DNA from: CAYSDL01 sp964429875 | GTDB lineage: Bacteria > Fidelibacterota > Marinisomatia > SCGC-AAA003-L08 > D37C17 | Direction of reading: 5' to 3' | Length of the DNA: 8,903 bases | NCBI GenBank assembly: GCA_964429875.1 | Contig: CAYSDL010000055.1 | Location: 1 to 8,903 of the forward strand | Shown here: positions 6,558 to 8,903 of the stretch, one piece after another | Position numbering within the stretch: the stretch's first letter is position 1 | Layout of the letters: every line of letters starts with the position of its first letter | The notes under the pieces: generated by a model | Seen by the model: the letters and a program-made list of their open reading frames with translations, nothing else | Databases searched by the model: none | What the model was told of the DNA's origin: nothing | Made by a program: the position numbers and the translations under genes

Positions 6558-8887
6558 ACAATATCTAGCACATTAACATTTCCATCATTATTCAAATCAG
6601 ATTCACCTATATGATCTGATCCTTCTAAAATTATGTTAACAAGCATAACAACATCTATAACATTAATGCTTCCATCATTATTGATATCTCCTAGCAATTG
6701 ATTTGATATTGAAACATCATACATTAATTCTTTTAGTGCATATTCATGATGAGAAGGCCAAATTGACAGCTGCACACTTGTAGAAGTTAGGTCTGATTCA
6801 TTAGAGATAAAGGATAAATTAATACTTTCATATGGCCCTATTAATATTTCACCTTCATCATAACTAAACATTTGGGGTCCCCCATCTATTAAATCTAAAA
6901 ATATATATCGATATGAATTATCATATCCACTATGATTTGTAATTGTAAATTCAAGAGAATTTGATGTTTCAATAAAATTCTGATTATATAATTGAGTATA
7001 ATTATTTGCTACAACACTAAAAACTTCAGGATGAAGGGATGGAATTTTATATGTTCTATACCAAAAGGCATTTGAGATACCTTGATAATTCCATAAGACC
7101 TCTTGTTCAGAAGTAATTTCTCTTAGAGTAGGCTCTGGAGATCCTAGACCACTACCAAATGTATATATTAAGTAGTTTCCATTATCTAATAATTGAACAC
7201 TCCCCATCCCAGCTCCAAATAAATTAGCAGGCAATTCATATTCCCATTCTGTTTCACAATAACTATTATCAATAACTCTAATTCTTCGAATTCTAGTTGT
7301 TGGATTATTATCACCCATTAACATTTGACTTAAATTTCCATTATCAAAAAACAATAAACTTCCATCGTCAAGTAATTGAACATTATGCTGAAAACTAAAT
7401 CCTAAGTCTGTACATATATTATCACTTCCAGTGCTATAACCATCTGGCATCCCCATATTCCATATTACCTCACCTGAAGGGTAGGAAATTTTACTAATTC
7501 TAGACAAATGACGATGAGATACATAGATTACACTTTCTTCATCATCAAAGTGAAATGCATTAGAATGCATCCAATCAAAAGCTCCATCATTAAAAGCTTG
7601 CCACCATATACCTGCATATAAATCAGAATCTTGCATAGTAAAATGTTCAAATGGATCCCAATTCCAAACTTCATTTCCTTCTTCATCCCACTCTACAATT
7701 CGCATGCCAATATATGGAAACTCATTTGTTATACCATCAGCTTGATACCCACTTGCCTGAAAAAGAAAGGTCCAATTACCTTCAGGAATAGGACCTAAAT
7801 GAGAGTAATCTGGAACAAAAGCCATATAATTTCCATTGGGAATTTGCTTAATTTCATGAATATCTACACTAACATCAGTCATTGGAGCACTCCAAAGAAA
7901 ACTCATATCATAATCATGAGTCCAGCTTATTTTAGAACCCGTATGTAATGGCCAATTAACATTACTCATGCCATATACATTCCCATATTCATTAATATGA
8001 TTTAAAATAAAACTTAGGTATCCATCGTTCCAAATTTCGTTTCCATATTTATCAATTACTGCAGTAGCTAAATCTGTTTCTTCTGTTCCACCAAACCCTC
8101 CAAATGCAACTAAACCATCCTCGATTAAACTCTCATCATAAATAGTAGCATTTCTTTCTGGAAACTTTTTTTCACCTACTTCAAAAGTAAAAACCTGGCT
8201 CCATTCTCCTGTGCTTTGGTCATTATATACAGGCCTAATTCTCCACCAATAATTATCACCCCAATCTATTGTTTCCCTATCTATGTATACAATATCCTGG
8301 AAAAAAGTATCTAGTAGAATATCATTTTCAAACATTAAATCTACATTAGAGTTAAATGTGTTAGTGATTTGAAAATTATATGAAACAGCATCTGGTATTT
8401 GTATCCATTCAAATGGGACATGAGTGGTTCTCATAAAAGAATCATTAGGAGGACTTAAAAGCCCTGCCCCACCTGAATCATCTATGCAAAGTGAAGTACA
8501 GCTTCCAGCACAATAGGATTGAATAATATTAGAATTATTGACAGTAAAACCATAATTAGCCCATTGGTCACTAGGATTCCAATCGCACGAACTGCCTATT
8601 GGAGCATTAATAGTCTGCCCCCATCCAGACCAATTATCTGCAGATCCTGTTAAAGCAAAAACATATTCATAAGTACCATTGCCTAACTCTAACTCCCCTT
8701 GATAAATGTTATCTCCATCAACATCACTCAAAGTAACTCCCCAGCCTGACCAATTATTCCAGCTTCCATTTACAACTATACTCTCAAAAGCTTCACTAGG
8801 AAAATTAAAATTACTCATATCAATATTGAAACTTATTGTTGATGAATAAACACAAGAAAATAATAATATTGAAAAAATCTTTCTCAT
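6530..8887 (-). CDS. Secreted arylsulfotransferase (ASST)-like beta-propeller protein with N-terminal beta-sandwich, Fn3-like and C-terminal dockerin-like domains
   Basis: The protein has 785 residues. A signal peptide (about 1-19) precedes a beta-sandwich domain (20-116) with two GSxxNWSGWG copies, then a Cys cluster (C101, C126, C130, C134) and a fibronectin III-like domain (about 143-238). The ASST-type propeller (about 245-620) has the repeated 'D-x-x-G-x-x-x-W' blade pattern. H344 (DIHEIKQIPNGNY), H441 (DWMHSNAF), R459 (SHRHLSRI) and H501 (FSFQHNVQLLDDGSLLFFDNG) line up with E. coli AssT His252, His356, Arg374 and His436; the 441-to-459 spacing of 18 equals 356-to-374. AssT moves sulfate between phenolic compounds through a sulfo-histidine. 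A beta domain (about 621-728) and two dockerin-like motifs follow (734-745, 764-775). ATG at 8887 gives a good signal peptide; no Shine-Dalgarno site is seen in the 16 nt upstream. The fold is well supported; activity and substrate are inferred. Confidence 0.85.
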   Translation of the reverse strand: MRKIFSILLFSCVYSSTISFNIDMSNFNFPSEAFESIVVNGSWNNWSGWGVTLSDVDGDNIYQGELELGNGTYEYVFALTGSADNWSGWGQTINAPIGSSCDWNPSDQWANYGFTVNNSNIIQSYCAGSCTSLCIDDSGGAGLLSPPNDSFMRTTHVPFEWIQIPDAVSYNFQITNTFNSNVDLMFENDILLDTFFQDIVYIDRETIDWGDNYWWRIRPVYNDQSTGEWSQVFTFEVGEKKFPERNATIYDESLIEDGLVAFGGFGGTEETDLATAVIDKYGNEIWNDGYLSFILNHINEYGNVYGMSNVNWPLHTGSKISWTHDYDMSFLWSAPMTDVSVDIHEIKQIPNGNYMAFVPDYSHLGPIPEGNWTFLFQASGYQADGITNEFPYIGMRIVEWDEEGNEVWNWDPFEHFTMQDSDLYAGIWWQAFNDGAFDWMHSNAFHFDDEESVIYVSHRHLSRISKISYPSGEVIWNMGMPDGYSTGSDNICTDLGFSFQHNVQLLDDGSLLFFDNGNLSQMLMGDNNPTTRIRRIRVIDNSYCETEWEYELPANLFGAGMGSVQLLDNGNYLIYTFGSGLGSPEPTLREITSEQEVLWNYQGISNAFWYRTYKIPSLHPEVFSVVANNYTQLYNQNFIETSNSLEFTITNHSGYDNSYRYIFLDLIDGGPQMFSYDEGEILIGPYESINLSFISNESDLTSTSVQLSIWPSHHEYALKELMYDVSISNQLLGDINNDGSINVIDVVMLVNIILEGSDHIGESDLNNDGNVNVLDIVVLVNLILE
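6539..6691 (-). repeat. Duplicated dockerin-like calcium-binding motif (90-bp period) at the end of the ASST-like gene
   Basis: Two copies of a D-x-N-x-D-G-x(5)-D loop followed by a hydrophobic helix lie exactly 30 residues (90 nt) apart: GDINNDGSINVIDVVMLVN (733-751) and SDLNNDGNVNVLDIVVLVN (763-781). The DNA copies are also alike, for example GTTAACAAG at 6545 and 6635. This is the F-hand pair of type I dockerins, which bind Ca2+ and, in cellulosomes, cohesins. No cohesin is in the window. Confidence 0.85.
8618..8767 (-). repeat. Internal GSxxNWSGWG repeat in the ASST-like protein
   Basis: GSWNNWSGWG (residues 41-50) and GSADNWSGWG (81-90) are exactly 40 residues apart within the N-terminal beta-sandwich. 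Each lies at a strand end followed by a turn. The pattern is common, as I recall, in secreted proteins of FCB bacteria and suggests an old duplication or paired aromatic ligand-binding loops. Confidence 0.6.
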
Positions 8888-8903
8888 GATGAAAATTTAA
8901 TAC

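Noticed and set aside
8852..8887. Lipobox-like LLFSC (residues 8-12) in the ASST-like protein
   Set aside because: Phe at the -2 position is atypical and the hydrophobic stretch before the Cys is very short. A standard signal peptidase I site near residue 19 fits better.
1..8903. Defence system, prophage, CRISPR or mobile element
   Set aside because: There are no spaced direct repeats, transposase or integrase motifs, terminal inverted repeats or phage structural genes. All coding capacity is accounted for by six chromosomal-type genes.

Overview
The window is AT-rich (about 30% GC by eye) and densely packed, with six protein genes, no gap over 93 bases, and no RNA genes, CRISPR arrays or insertion sequences that I can see. 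Two secreted proteins end in dockerin-like calcium-binding repeats. One starts with a GSWNNWSGWG-type beta-sandwich domain, and Shine-Dalgarno sites are mostly absent. This combination suggests a marine member of the FCB bacteria, most likely Marinimicrobia/SAR406 or a relative. That placement comes from protein style only, because there is no rRNA or other phylogenetic marker here.

Layout: positions 1-4565 form a tight minus-strand cluster, read from right to left. It runs MscS-family mechanosensitive channel, Rieske non-heme iron oxygenase, DUF3524 glycosyltransferase resembling the animal tRNA-queuosine mannosyltransferase (GTDC1/QTMAN), and secreted C10 (streptopain-type) cysteine peptidase with PKD and dockerin-like domains, cut by the left edge. 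The junctions are a 9-nt gap, a 4-nt ATGA overlap and a 35-nt overlap, so co-transcription is likely. A 93-bp divergent intergenic region (4566-4658) separates this cluster from htpG (4659-6527, plus strand), which encodes the Hsp90 chaperone. It holds candidate promoters for both directions and a short palindrome. htpG meets the next gene tail to tail with 2 nt between the stop codons. That gene (6530-8887, minus) encodes a secreted multidomain protein with an arylsulfotransferase (ASST)-type beta-propeller, conserved His/His/Arg/His active-site candidates and a C-terminal dockerin-like pair.

How the genes may work together: the least-explained part is the translationally coupled Rieske oxygenase and DUF3524 glycosyltransferase. 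The glycosyltransferase matches the eukaryotic enzyme that mannosylates queuosine in tRNA-Asp, so a bacterial tRNA sugar modification is a reasonable hypothesis, and the oxygenase beside it has no obvious role in that pathway. Alternatively, the oxygenase resembles quaternary-amine monooxygenases and could be tied to osmolyte metabolism together with the MscS channel. The peptidase and the ASST protein are probably exported and share a C-terminal dockerin-like module that may serve anchoring or sorting.
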